The notes below the pieces were generated by a model. That model was not told the DNA's origin. It did no database searches and saw only the letters and a list, made by a program, of their open reading frames with translations. Of a stretch of 64,000 bases of DNA, positions 1-9,768 are shown one piece after another. The position numbers and the translations under genes are program-made. Within the stretch, counting starts at the first letter, position 1. Every line of letters begins with the position of its first letter. Source of the DNA: Bacteroidia bacterium (GTDB lineage Bacteria; Bacteroidota; Bacteroidia; J057); assembly GCA_030430205.1 (NCBI GenBank), contig JAUIGE010000007.1, forward strand, positions 1 through 64,000, in the 5' to 3' direction.

Positions 1-184
1 GGGACGCTATATACTACGATCGGGCAAAGCCCGATCATTCGATTCACACCAGGTCCTAAAGCCCTGAAAGGGCGATATATTAGCTATGGCTTCCTAAGAT
101 ATGCCGTCCTTTCAGGACTTCTATTGGAGGCGTTTACCTTCATGGGGCTTCGCCCCATGCTGAATATGGCGTCCCTTCGGGACT
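1..184. repeat. cluster of five short palindromes (REP-like array, truncated by window edge)
   Basis: The sequence shows five perfect short inverted repeats, each with a 3-nt loop: 18-36 (GATCGGGC/AAA), 61-73 (GCCCT/GAA), 106-118 (GTCCT/TTC), 141-159 (CATGGGGC/TTC) and 171-183 (GTCCC/TTC). Most loops are GAA or TTC. The flanks of the units also recur (for example 'atatgccgtcc' and 'atatggcgtcc'). No coding region is apparent. The pattern resembles REP-like intergenic palindromes that in other bacteria are mobilised by IS200-like RAYT transposases; no such transposase lies in this window, so that link is inference. The array probably continues to the left. Confidence 0.65.
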
Positions 185-235
185 TTGGGGGACTTTCCTG
201 AAAAATTGTCCTGTACTGAAACAAATCATTTTTTT

Positions 236-577
236 ATGGCTAAGAAAAAGAACAATAAACAAGGCATAGTCTACTCCACGGACCCGGACTACGGCTATGA
301 ATACGACGAAGAGCAGGAAGAAGAAACCCTTCCTCCGCAGCAACAGAACCTGAAAATTCAGCGCAAGAGCCTGAAGGGAAACAAGCAGGCCACCATCATC
401 TACAATTTTGTGGGAAGCGATGAGGACTTCACAGATTTGGGTAAAATGCTCAAATCGAAATGCGGTTGTGGTGGTTCAGTGAAAGATGGCGAAATCATCC
501 TGCAAGGGGACTTTCGGGAGAAAGTGAAGGGGGAATTGGAGAAACTGAACTATAAGTGCAAACTGGTAGGAGGATAG
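236..577 (+). CDS. yciH: SUI1/eIF1-family translation initiation factor-like protein (YciH)
   Basis: The predicted product has 113 residues. The C-terminal two thirds match the SUI1/eIF1 fold: a basic strand (KGNKQATIIYNF), a helix around DFTDLGKMLKSKCGCGG and a final strand segment with VKDGEIILQGDF, the family's signature. The N-terminal 45 residues are low-complexity and acidic (EYDEEQEEE), which is common in bacterial members. In the family this domain binds the small ribosomal subunit and affects start-codon fidelity; the bacterial role is not settled. The start at ATG 236 (MAKKKNNK) was chosen over an upstream ATG at 185 that reads through the palindromic repeat region and gives an implausible leader. 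The next gene, mnmD, lies 33 bases downstream on the same strand. Confidence 0.88.
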   Translation: MAKKKNNKQGIVYSTDPDYGYEYDEEQEEETLPPQQQNLKIQRKSLKGNKQATIIYNFVGSDEDFTDLGKMLKSKCGCGGSVKDGEIILQGDFREKVKGELEKLNYKCKLVGG

Positions 578-586
578 GATGAGAGG

Positions 587-613
587 ATTTGCAGATGAGC
601 AGATTAGCAGATG
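587..613 (+). repeat. octamer direct repeat (ATNNGCAG) overlapping the mnmD start
   Basis: Three 8-nt units, ATTTGCAG, ATGAGCAG and ATTAGCAG, run from 587 to 610 and are followed by ATG at 611. The reverse complement of the same octamer family occurs at 4085-4116 in front of the lpxR-like gene. The start codon assigned to mnmD therefore sits at the edge of a repeat that could change length. Confidence 0.6.
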
Positions 614-1284
614 GAAGAAATGGGGAATTTACATTATGTGACGGGGGATGGGTCTTCGACTCTTTTTTCGGAGAAGTATGGAGAGACCTATCACTCGCGC
701 CACGGCGCGATACAGGAGTCGATGCATGTCTTCATCGAGATGGGACTGGCGGCTTTGCCGCCCGATAAAAAGGAGATTTCCATACTGGAAATGGGCCTGG
801 GCACGGGCCTGAATGCGCTGCTTACAGCGCTTCATCAGGGCGAAAGACGCTTTCGCTACACCAGCCTGGAGGCGGAGCCTGTAGATGCCACGAAGTGGCA
901 GGAGTTGAATTATTCGGAGCTGCTCGCAGGCGAGGGAAATAGCGCTTTGCTGCAAAGCATTCACCAGCTTCCCTGGAACAGCTGGCATAGCTTGCAAGCT
1001 GATTTTCAGCTTTTTAAATTTCATGGAAAGCTTCAGGATTTTCAGCCCGAAAGCGCACAGCGCTTTGACCTGATTTATTACGACGCCTTCGCGCCGGGCA
1101 CACAGCCCGAGCTGTGGACGCAGGAAATCTTCGAAAAGCTCTTTGCTTTTTGTTATCCTGGAGCCTTGCTCACGACCTACTGCGCCAAAGGCGATGTGCG
1201 AAGGGCGATGATGGCCGCCGGCTTTGCCGTGGAGCGGCTGCCCGGGCCTCCGGGCAAGCGTGAGATGTTGCGGGGAAGCAAGCC

Positions 1285-3975
<2,691 letters not shown>

Positions 3976-3979
3976 AGAC

Positions 3980-3987
3980 CAAATATA
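3980..3987 (-). promoter_or_regulatory. candidate Bacteroidota -7 box (TATATTTG) of the histidine kinase gene
   Basis: On the minus strand the sequence matches the Bacteroidota TAnnTTTG consensus and ends only 4 bases before the ATG at 3975. If used, transcription would start at or beside the start codon, giving a leaderless mRNA. A clear -33 TTG was not identified. Confidence 0.4.
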
Positions 3988-4010
3988 GGAATTTTGGCGT
4001 TCCGAGTTTT

Positions 4011-4080
4011 GGGTTTTGGGTTTCGGGTTTTGGGTTTTGGGTTTCGGGTTTTGGGTTTCGGGTTTTGGGTTTCGGGTTTC
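4011..4080 (+). repeat. heptamer tandem array GGGTTTT/GGGTTTC (10 units)
   Basis: Ten consecutive 7-nt units alternate between GGGTTTT and GGGTTTC with no interruption, preceded by a degenerate GAGTTTT. A second array of the same words lies at 7299-7347. The strand is telomere-like and has many GGG runs, so G-quadruplex formation is possible. It separates the divergent histidine kinase and lpxR-like genes. Confidence 0.9.
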
Positions 4081-4084
4081 GCAT

Positions 4085-4116
4085 CTGCAAATCTGCTAAT
4101 CTGCTAATCTGCAAAT
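4085..4116 (+). repeat. octamer tandem repeat CTGCAAAT/CTGCTAAT (4 units)
   Basis: Four 8-nt units (CTGCAAAT, CTGCTAAT, CTGCTAAT, CTGCAAAT) directly follow the heptamer array. They are the reverse complement of the units at 587-610. Nothing in the sequence indicates a coding role. Confidence 0.75.
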
Positions 4117-4167
4117 CAGATTTATTCGTTATCATTATCCTTCATTTTTTCAAAACCGAATATCCCG

Positions 4168-5154
4168 ATGCGAAACTTCCGCTTTTCCCTCCTGTTATTT
4201 TTCACTCTTGCCTTCTCCTTTTGCCAGGCACAGCCTTGCACGGCCATCAGCATATCTGATGCAGATTGCAGCCCCCTGACCATTGTCAGGCTTTTTTATG
4301 ACAATGACGCCATGGCGGGTACCAACCGCTATTATACCCAGGGCATCACTGCCGAAGTGATCAGTCCGCGCTTTAGAGATCTGTATATCTCTCAAAGGTT
4401 TTTGCTGCGGATCGGCAGGCGCGCCCGCACCTATTATGGTCTGGGCCTGACTCACCAGGCTTTTTCGCCAGAGAATATTGAAGCAACCGATGTCGTTTGG
4501 GGCGACCGCCCCTATGCGGGCAGTTTGATGCTGACGCATTTCCTCATTTCCAATGATAAGGACCGCCTGTTGCGCATGACTACCTCCATAGACCTGGGCC
4601 TCATCGGCCCCTGGAGCGGCAGCAAGCTGCTCAATAACAGCCAGTTAGGCTGGGACAATCAGGTTAAGACAGATGTCGTCATAGGCTACAATGCCCAGCT
4701 CGAAAAGGGTCTTTTCGAATCAGAAGGCGTTGACGCCCAGCTTTTTGGGAAAGCCAGCCTGAGCACCCTGCGCCCTCACCTGGGCCTTGGAGGACAATTT
4801 CGCATGGGTTTACTCAACCCCTATTTTTATGCACTGCATGCTTCCCAAAGATCTATCTATGGCAGCAGGCGAATCCATGATCGCCAGATCTACCTGATCG
4901 CCCGTGGCGGATTGGATGTAGTCGCTTATGACGCCAGCCTGCAGGGCGGGCTGTTCCATGGTGGACTCTTTGCCAATGACGCCTACGAGTTGACAAGGCG
5001 GGACATCAGCCGCCTGCTGGGTTATTTTTCCATCGGCTTCAATGCCATGTACAAAGGCCTGGGCCTGGGCTATTCCCATAATTTGCGGAGCAAAAGCTTT
5101 AAAGAGGGCGAAGGCCATAGTTGGGGGCAGATTCGGCTTGTTGTTTCTTTTTGA
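4168..5154 (+). CDS. LpxR-like lipid A 3'-O-deacylase family protein (DUF2219)
   Basis: This 328-residue protein begins with a signal peptide (about residues 1-21) and continues as an alternating-strand outer-membrane beta barrel ending in a terminal aromatic (VVSF). It carries the DUF2219/LpxR hallmarks: RLFYDNDAMAGTNRYYTQG near residue 42, holding the Asn-Asp pair that is catalytic in Salmonella LpxR, then GDRPYAG and GWDNQ. LpxR removes the 3' acyloxyacyl chain from lipid A at the outer membrane. The stretch between GLIGP and GWDNQ is shorter than I expect and has no histidine, whereas the characterised enzyme uses a histidine in roughly this part; activity is therefore uncertain. The gene stands alone, upstream of a repeat element. 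Confidence 0.8.
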   Translation: MRNFRFSLLLFFTLAFSFCQAQPCTAISISDADCSPLTIVRLFYDNDAMAGTNRYYTQGITAEVISPRFRDLYISQRFLLRIGRRARTYYGLGLTHQAFSPENIEATDVVWGDRPYAGSLMLTHFLISNDKDRLLRMTTSIDLGLIGPWSGSKLLNNSQLGWDNQVKTDVVIGYNAQLEKGLFESEGVDAQLFGKASLSTLRPHLGLGGQFRMGLLNPYFYALHASQRSIYGSRRIHDRQIYLIARGGLDVVAYDASLQGGLFHGGLFANDAYELTRRDISRLLGYFSIGFNAMYKGLGLGYSHNLRSKSFKEGEGHSWGQIRLVVSF

Positions 5155-5175
5155 GTTTTGGAAAAGATGAAGAGT

Positions 5176-5269
5176 GGACGCTGATTTTCGCTGGTTATTA
5201 TGGTTTTTTATGTTTGATATTCAGGGAGCTAAACATCTTCCATCATAAAAATCAGCGTGATCTGCGTCA
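5176..5269. repeat. imperfect inverted repeat element, related copy at 31637-31672
   Basis: The left end starts GGACGCTGATTTTCGCTGG (5176-5194). The right end (5241-5269), read on the minus strand, starts TGACGCAGATCACGCTGATT. The two ends share GACGC and GCTGATTTT, giving a degenerate inverted repeat about 94 bp long. A single arm, GGACGCAGATAACACTGATT and onward, lies at 31637-31672 upstream of queE. There is no coding region in the 243 bases between the lpxR-like gene and 5398. It looks like a dispersed non-coding repeat family. Confidence 0.6.
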
Positions 5270-5397
5270 AAATTCTTCCCCCTCTTCAAAAAAAATCAAA
5301 AATATTTTCAAAAACTGTTGATGCGAAAGTAAGGCCTGCGTCTAATAAGGGCGAAAACAAATTCAAACATGTTTAACCAAGTCTAAACTTTAGCATT

Positions 5398-5751
5398 ATG
5401 AAAACCATTTTGAAAATCCTCGCCCTCAGTTTCGCCCTTATGGTGGTAGGAACCCCCAGTCTTTCTGCCCAGAGTAGTCGGACTGCCACAGTGCAGCCGG
5501 CACCGCAACTCAAATTTTCCATCGCTCCCAATCCCTGCAAAGGGCAGTTGACTGCCTTTTACTTCCTGCCTGCCTCCATCGGCAACGGCCAGATTGAAGT
5601 GGTCCAGAGCGGTCGTGGAACCGTCATGCGAATCCCTATTAGTGGACAGGGAGTCGTTCCCATTGACTTAAGCAAAATGCCAAAAGGCGTGCATTACATC
5701 CGCCTGGTGACGGCTGGCAACAGTCAGGGCCAGCGCATTATGCTTCTCTAA
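5398..5751 (+). CDS. small secreted protein made almost only of a T9SS sorting-domain-like fold
   Basis: This 117-residue product has a signal peptide (residues about 1-24, cleavage after LSAQ), then a short linker, then a region that looks like a type IX secretion C-terminal sorting domain. That region contains an SIAPNPCKGQ motif (the usual NP turn), alternating strands, the KMPKGVHYIRL strand (usual form 'L..G.Y.v.l') and a final QRIMLL strand. Sorting domains normally sit at the end of much larger cargo proteins, so a protein with essentially no cargo part is unusual. It could be a decoy, an adaptor, or a small structural protein sharing the fold. It is followed by a good terminator, so it is probably transcribed alone. 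Confidence 0.7.
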   Translation: MKTILKILALSFALMVVGTPSLSAQSSRTATVQPAPQLKFSIAPNPCKGQLTAFYFLPASIGNGQIEVVQSGRGTVMRIPISGQGVVPIDLSKMPKGVHYIRLVTAGNSQGQRIMLL

Positions 5752-5792
5752 AAGTATAGGTGTGAAATTTGCATTTTAGCATGGGTTAATGA

Positions 5793-5820
5793 AGCGGTCT
5801 GATTTTTCAGGTCGCTTTTT
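5793..5820 (+). terminator. rho-independent terminator after the small T9SS-tail gene
   Basis: A 10-bp stem (AGCGGTCTGA with TCAGGTCGCT, two G-T wobbles) closes a TTTT loop at 5803-5806 and is followed directly by TTTT. It sits about 40 bases after the stop codon at 5751. Confidence 0.65.
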
Positions 5821-5980
5821 CTCTGTCGTATTGTCAGTATTCGTTTTTTCAGGGCTTAAGGAAACAAAAACAAGCATTTCCCCGTTATGAAGGCGATTTC
5901 AATTATTGCTAAAATTTTTGTTTTGATTTATGGCTTTCGTAAGTTGCCCAAATAAGACAAAATGACAGGACTTAATATTT

Positions 5981-7279
5981 ATGACGATAGATCAGGTAAA
6001 ACAACGATTTCAGATAATTGGTACCAATAGGGAGGTCAATACGGCTGTTGAAATAGCCATGCAGGTTGCGCCGACGGAGGTCACCGTTTTGATTACCGGT
6101 GAAAATGGCTCCGGAAAGGATGTTTTTTCCAAAATCATCCATCAATTCAGCAAACGCAAGCACGAGACTTTTATCGCCATCAACTGTGGCGCAATACCCG
6201 AAGGCACCCTGGCTTCAGAGCTTTTTGGTCATGAAAAAGGTGCCTTTACCGGCGCTTACGAAAGTCGAAAAGGCTATTTTGAGGAAGCCGATAGAGGGAC
6301 CATATTTCTGGATGAAATAGCGGAGATGCCCCTCGATACGCAGTCTCAACTGCTGCGCCTGCTCGAAAATGGCGAATACCTTCGCGTAGGCTCCTCTAAA
6401 GTCCTCAGAGCCGATGTGCGCGTCATCGCAGCTACCAATAAAAACCTGGTAGACCTCATCCGCCAGGGCAAATTCCGGGAAGACCTCTATTTCCGCCTTA
6501 ACACCGTTACCATCAAAGTCCCTGCGCTGCGCGCCAGAGGCAGCGATATTGAACTGCTGTTCAATTATTTTGCGATGGAGTTTTCTGACAAATACAAACG
6601 AGATCCTGTGATCCTGACCGAGGACGCTGTCCCCCTCATATTCAAATACCGCTGGCCGGGAAACATCCGCGAATTGCGCAATTTGGTTGAAAAACTGAGT
6701 GTCCTGATCAAAGGAGACATCATCACGGAGGCGATATTGCAGGATAACCTCATGATCAAGGAAAGCTATCTTCCTTCTCTGGTTCGCTCTGCCGATGGTC
6801 ATTATGGCAAAGAGCAACCCAGCCGTACGGAATTTGACCAGCTTCAGGCGATGTTTTATTCTTTTGGAAAAGAATTTACTGAGATGAAAAAGGAGATCGC
6901 CGAATTGAAAAAAATGCTCTTTATGGGCATCAGAGGCAGGGAAAATGGAGATACGGACTTTCCTTCAAGGGAAGATTTTACGGCGAGGAGCAAGGCGATT
7001 TTCCACGATCCCTACGATGATGAGGACGATTATAGCCATGGCTATTCCGATCAGCCGGAAATCCTTCCGCTGGCTCCTGAAAAAACCTTTCGCGCTATGC
7101 GCGAGATTCACGATGTGACGCCTGTGATTGAAGAATCACTTTCCCTGGAGAAAATGGAGAAAAACCTCATTTCGAGGGCTTTGGCTAAATACAACGGCAA
7201 CCGCAGCAAAGCTGCCCTGGAGCTCGGTATCTCTGAGCGGACGCTTTATCGAAAAATCAAGAATTATGATTTGGGGTAG
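5981..7279 (+). CDS. sigma-54-dependent transcriptional activator, Fis-type, without receiver domain
   Basis: This 432-residue cytoplasmic regulator starts almost directly with the AAA+ domain. It has Walker A GENGSGKD (40-47), the sigma-54-contacting loop GAFTGA (87-92), Walker B TIFLDE (107-112) and RVIAATNKNL sensor residues. A variable, charged linker (about 270-385) leads to a C-terminal Fis-type helix-turn-helix (ALAKYNGNRSKAALELGIS, then ERTLYRKIK). There is no N-terminal receiver or GAF domain, so control must come from expression level, partner binding or the linker. In many Bacteroidota a gene of this kind precedes lptE and secG, and the same order appears here. Its target promoters cannot be seen from this window. 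Confidence 0.92.
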   Translation: MTIDQVKQRFQIIGTNREVNTAVEIAMQVAPTEVTVLITGENGSGKDVFSKIIHQFSKRKHETFIAINCGAIPEGTLASELFGHEKGAFTGAYESRKGYFEEADRGTIFLDEIAEMPLDTQSQLLRLLENGEYLRVGSSKVLRADVRVIAATNKNLVDLIRQGKFREDLYFRLNTVTIKVPALRARGSDIELLFNYFAMEFSDKYKRDPVILTEDAVPLIFKYRWPGNIRELRNLVEKLSVLIKGDIITEAILQDNLMIKESYLPSLVRSADGHYGKEQPSRTEFDQLQAMFYSFGKEFTEMKKEIAELKKMLFMGIRGRENGDTDFPSREDFTARSKAIFHDPYDDEDDYSHGYSDQPEILPLAPEKTFRAMREIHDVTPVIEESLSLEKMEKNLISRALAKYNGNRSKAALELGISERTLYRKIKNYDLG

Positions 7280-7298
7280 CGGGGAGGGTTGGAGTTTT

Positions 7299-7347
7299 GG
7301 GTTTTGGGTTTTGGGTTTTGGGTTTCGGGTTTCGGGTTTTGGGTTTT
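7299..7347 (+). repeat. heptamer tandem array GGGTTTT/GGGTTTC (7 units)
   Basis: Seven 7-nt units follow a degenerate GAGTTTT, exactly as at 4011-4080. The array lies 20 bases after the sigma-54 activator and before lptE, on the coding strand of both, so it would be in the transcript. Confidence 0.9.
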
Positions 7348-7352
7348 GAAAA

Positions 7353-7365
7353 GCCCCGAAGGGGC
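7353..7365 (+). terminator. short GCCCC/GAA/GGGGC hairpin before lptE
   Basis: A perfect 5-bp GC stem with a GAA loop stands between the heptamer array and lptE. A T-rich run (CTTTTTT) follows about 10 bases later and abuts the lptE ATG. It could act as a weak terminator, but it also shares the GAA/TTC loop style of the palindromes at 1-184, so it may be a member of that repeat family. Confidence 0.35.
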
Positions 7366-7382
7366 CAACATTATTCTTTTTT

Positions 7383-7889
7383 ATGAAAAAAATATTCTTC
7401 CTCCTTTTGGCTGTCCTTTTCCTGCAAGCAGGCTGTTTCAAATTTAATATTGGATTTAGCCCAGGTGTTCAGAATGTTAACCTAAAGACCATTGCGGTCC
7501 GTAGCTTCGGCAATGAGGCTGAATTGGTGGTGGCCTACCTGGCCCAGGAGTTTACAGAGACGCTTCAGGATGAGTTTTTGAGGCGCTCGCGCCTGAGCCT
7601 GACCACGGGCGATGCCGACATAGAGATCAGCGGCACGATCATCAATTACTCCGTCACGCCTTCGGCGATTTCCAGCGGCGAGACCGCCGCTCAAAACCGC
7701 CTGACCATCTCTGTCCGAGTCAAATACGACAACCATGTCGAAGAATCAGACAGCTGGGAAAGCACCTTTTCCAAGTTTTCAGACTTCGATGCCACACAGA
7801 ATTTTGCTTCTGTGGAGCGGGACCTGATCGCTGAGGTCAACGATCAGTTGGTAGCAGCGATTTTCAATCAGGTTTTTGGCAAGTGGTAG
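7383..7889 (+). CDS. lptE: LptE-family outer-membrane LPS-assembly lipoprotein
   Basis: This 168-residue protein has a short signal peptide ending in a lipobox (FLQAGC, modified cysteine about residue 19). The body matches Bacteroidota LptE: an early strand around VNLKTIAVRSFGN, then LAQEFTETLQDEFLRRSRL, the DADIEISGTIINYSV strand and a C-terminal helix. LptE plugs the LptD barrel and helps place lipopolysaccharide in the outer leaflet. Its position after the sigma-54 activator and upstream of secG is the common arrangement in this phylum. The start follows a poly-T run directly, with no Shine-Dalgarno sequence. Confidence 0.88.
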   Translation: MKKIFFLLLAVLFLQAGCFKFNIGFSPGVQNVNLKTIAVRSFGNEAELVVAYLAQEFTETLQDEFLRRSRLSLTTGDADIEISGTIINYSVTPSAISSGETAAQNRLTISVRVKYDNHVEESDSWESTFSKFSDFDATQNFASVERDLIAEVNDQLVAAIFNQVFGKW

Positions 7890-7934
7890 GCCATGTTTTT
7901 CTGATTTTTCGCGAAAAAATTCCATATTGCGGCC

Positions 7935-8651
7935 ATGCCGTTCAATAACTATTTGGATGATACTTTGCCCGAAGGGCGAGCTGAGGATAACTTCTCTTTG
8001 GTGGACTTCCTGGCGGAGGCTCCAGACTACTTCGCGCATGAGCCTTTTAGTATCTATGTAAGTCCCAGATCAGCAGGTATCAATGAATACCTCAACCTAA
8101 AAATACAGCTCAAAATGGGCCGTTTGAAAAGGATAAAAGCAAAAATCCTGTCTCAATTGCAGCTTCCTGATACACAGGAAAATACAACGCCCCCAGAGGT
8201 GATTTCTGCCCCTCCCTCCGAGGAGGAAGCGGATAGCTCTCCATTGATTTACCGCAAAGGCGGGAAAGTGATTGAAATTGCGGTATCGCCCGAGCAGTTA
8301 AAAAATTATTTTGATGATAAAATGATGGAAGGAGAAGCTAAAGACCCGGGCAAGCCTGTGCAGGAGAAAAAACACAGAGATATTTTCGACCGTTTTTTGC
8401 ACGAGCCTGGTTTTTTTCAGCGATCTGAAGACCCGGAAGCCGTGCCTCCGGACCACTCAATAGAGGCCAGCGTCACCGAAGATGACGAAATTGTGACAGA
8501 GACATTGGCCAAAATAAACTTGTTGCAGGGAAACCGCGGAGAAGCCCGGAGAATTTATCAGAAGCTGGGTTTGTTATTCCCTGAAAAAAGTGCTTATTTC
8601 GAGGCTCAAATCAAAAAAATTCAAGATTTAGATACTACAAACGATGCTTAA
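7935..8651 (+). CDS. conserved hypothetical protein of the lptE-secG interval
   Basis: This 238-residue soluble protein has no signal peptide or membrane segment. The N-terminal half is acidic and rich in proline and glutamate (about residues 70-105). The C-terminal 50 residues form two helices (AKINLLQGNRGEARRIYQKL and a following stretch with FPEKSAYFEAQIKKI) that look like a single tetratricopeptide-type unit. Proteins with this layout often lie between lptE and secG in Bacteroidota. I do not recognise a function. Its 3' end overlaps the secG start by 8 bases, suggesting translational coupling. Confidence 0.75.
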   Translation: MPFNNYLDDTLPEGRAEDNFSLVDFLAEAPDYFAHEPFSIYVSPRSAGINEYLNLKIQLKMGRLKRIKAKILSQLQLPDTQENTTPPEVISAPPSEEEADSSPLIYRKGGKVIEIAVSPEQLKNYFDDKMMEGEAKDPGKPVQEKKHRDIFDRFLHEPGFFQRSEDPEAVPPDHSIEASVTEDDEIVTETLAKINLLQGNRGEARRIYQKLGLLFPEKSAYFEAQIKKIQDLDTTNDA

Positions 8652-9024
8652 TTTCTTCTTCCTTTTAGGTGCCCTCTCTATTCTTATCTCCTTTGCATTA
8701 ATTTTTGCTGTGGTTATTCAGAATAGCAAAGGTGGTGGTCTTTCCAGCTCATTTGGCGGAACGGCCGGAGCTTCTCAAATATTGGGATCTCGCCGTAGCA
8801 ATGAGTTTGTTGAAAAACTCACCTGGTACCTCTTCGCAGGGCTGGTTGTATTGGCTTTCTTTGCCAATGTTATCGGCACCAATGTCGCCAATGGTGACAA
8901 CACCCAGCTGGATATGGCACGAAGCCTCAACGCCGACCAGGCGTATATTCCAGAAGGCACTTCTCAAACGCCAGTCTATACCGCTCCTACGCAAGAGCCT
9001 ACAGACGAAGACGGCGGAGAATAA
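8644..9024 (+). CDS. secG: preprotein translocase subunit SecG
   Basis: This 126-residue protein has two membrane helices (about 3-24 and 56-76) separated by the SecG signature: VVIQNSKGGGLSSSFGG followed by ILGSRRSNEFVEKLTW. A poorly conserved, acidic, proline- and threonine-rich tail follows, as is common in Bacteroidota SecG. SecG associates with SecY and SecE in the inner membrane and helps SecA-driven export. The start overlaps the upstream gene by 8 bases. A terminator follows at 9053. Confidence 0.93.
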   Translation: MLNFFFLLGALSILISFALIFAVVIQNSKGGGLSSSFGGTAGASQILGSRRSNEFVEKLTWYLFAGLVVLAFFANVIGTNVANGDNTQLDMARSLNADQAYIPEGTSQTPVYTAPTQEPTDEDGGE

Positions 9025-9052
9025 AATTTCAAACAATTTCTCAGAAATAAAG

Positions 9053-9078
9053 TCCCCTCTAAAAGGGGATTTTTTTTT
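9053..9078 (+). terminator. rho-independent terminator after secG
   Basis: TCCCCT (9053-9058) pairs with AGGGGA (9064-9069) across a 5-nt loop and runs into nine T residues. The T run ends exactly at the ATG of the next gene (9079), so the downstream gene either depends on readthrough or has a promoter inside this stretch or secG. Confidence 0.8.
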
Positions 9079-9384
9079 ATGGAGAAAGATCAAAACATAT
9101 CCAAAAAGCCAACAGGTTGGGACTACATTCTCATCCTCATCATTTTTGCTATTACCGGAAGCACCGCTGCTTACCTTTCCAAGCTTATCATGCCACTCAC
9201 AGGCATTGAAAATACCTTCCTTTACATCGTTGTTTACATCCTGCTGATTACCCCCATTTATCAGGTTCTTTTGCTTGGATATGCATTTTTATTCGGGAAA
9301 TACCGATATTTCCTGGATAAACAGAAAAAACTGGGCCGCTGGATAGCGCGTCCTTTCCGCAAAAAAAGGCAAATTACCTCATGA
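9079..9384 (+). CDS. DUF6787-like small membrane protein
   Basis: This 101-residue protein has two strong membrane helices (about 14-36 and 46-75) and a basic C-terminus (RPFRKKRQ) that predicts the inside-positive end. It resembles the DUF6787 family of Bacteroidota, which has no known function. The stop overlaps the ridA start by 4 bases (ATGA), so the two are probably co-translated. It begins directly after the secG terminator T run. Confidence 0.7.
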   Translation: MEKDQNISKKPTGWDYILILIIFAITGSTAAYLSKLIMPLTGIENTFLYIVVYILLITPIYQVLLLGYAFLFGKYRYFLDKQKKLGRWIARPFRKKRQITS

Positions 9385-9758
9385 AAAAAATCATCTACAC
9401 AGCCGATGCCCCCGCACCTATAGGCCCTTACAGCCAGGCAGTCTGCGTGGGCAATACCTGCTACCTATCAGGCCAGATCGCCATTGATTCTGCCACCGGC
9501 GATCTCCTCACCGATGATCTGGATACAGAAACCCATCAGGTGATGAAAAACCTGAAAGCCTTGCTCGCAGCCTGTGGCCTTGACTTTAGCCATGTTGTCA
9601 AAAGCTCCATCTTCCTAAAAAGTATGGGCGACTTCACTCAGGTAAATGAAATTTATGGCTCCTACTTTGAGAAGGAATTTCCCGCCCGGGAAACCGTTGA
9701 GGTGGCGGGATTGCCCAAAGGGGTGAATGTTGAGATTTCGGTGATTGCCGTGGGCTGA
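9381..9758 (+). CDS. ridA: RidA/YjgF/UK114-family 2-iminobutanoate/2-iminopropanoate deaminase
   Basis: This 125-residue protein is full length for RidA. Key motifs are APAPIGPYSQAV near the N-terminus, the YLSGQI strand, VVKSSIFLKSMGDF and the C-terminal PKGVNVEISVIA, with the active-site arginine in FPARETVEV. RidA hydrolyses reactive imines made by PLP-dependent dehydratases, releasing 2-oxo acids and ammonia, and works as a cytosolic homotrimer. It overlaps the upstream DUF6787 gene by 4 bases and is convergent with the next gene. Confidence 0.95.
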   Translation: MKKIIYTADAPAPIGPYSQAVCVGNTCYLSGQIAIDSATGDLLTDDLDTETHQVMKNLKALLAACGLDFSHVVKSSIFLKSMGDFTQVNEIYGSYFEKEFPARETVEVAGLPKGVNVEISVIAVG

Positions 9759-9768
9759 GGTAAAATGC

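Noticed and set aside
140-343. Minus-strand reading frame of 67 codons with a hydrophobic start
   Set aside because: It lies over the palindromes and antisense to the SUI1-like gene; no family resemblance, and composition follows the repeats.
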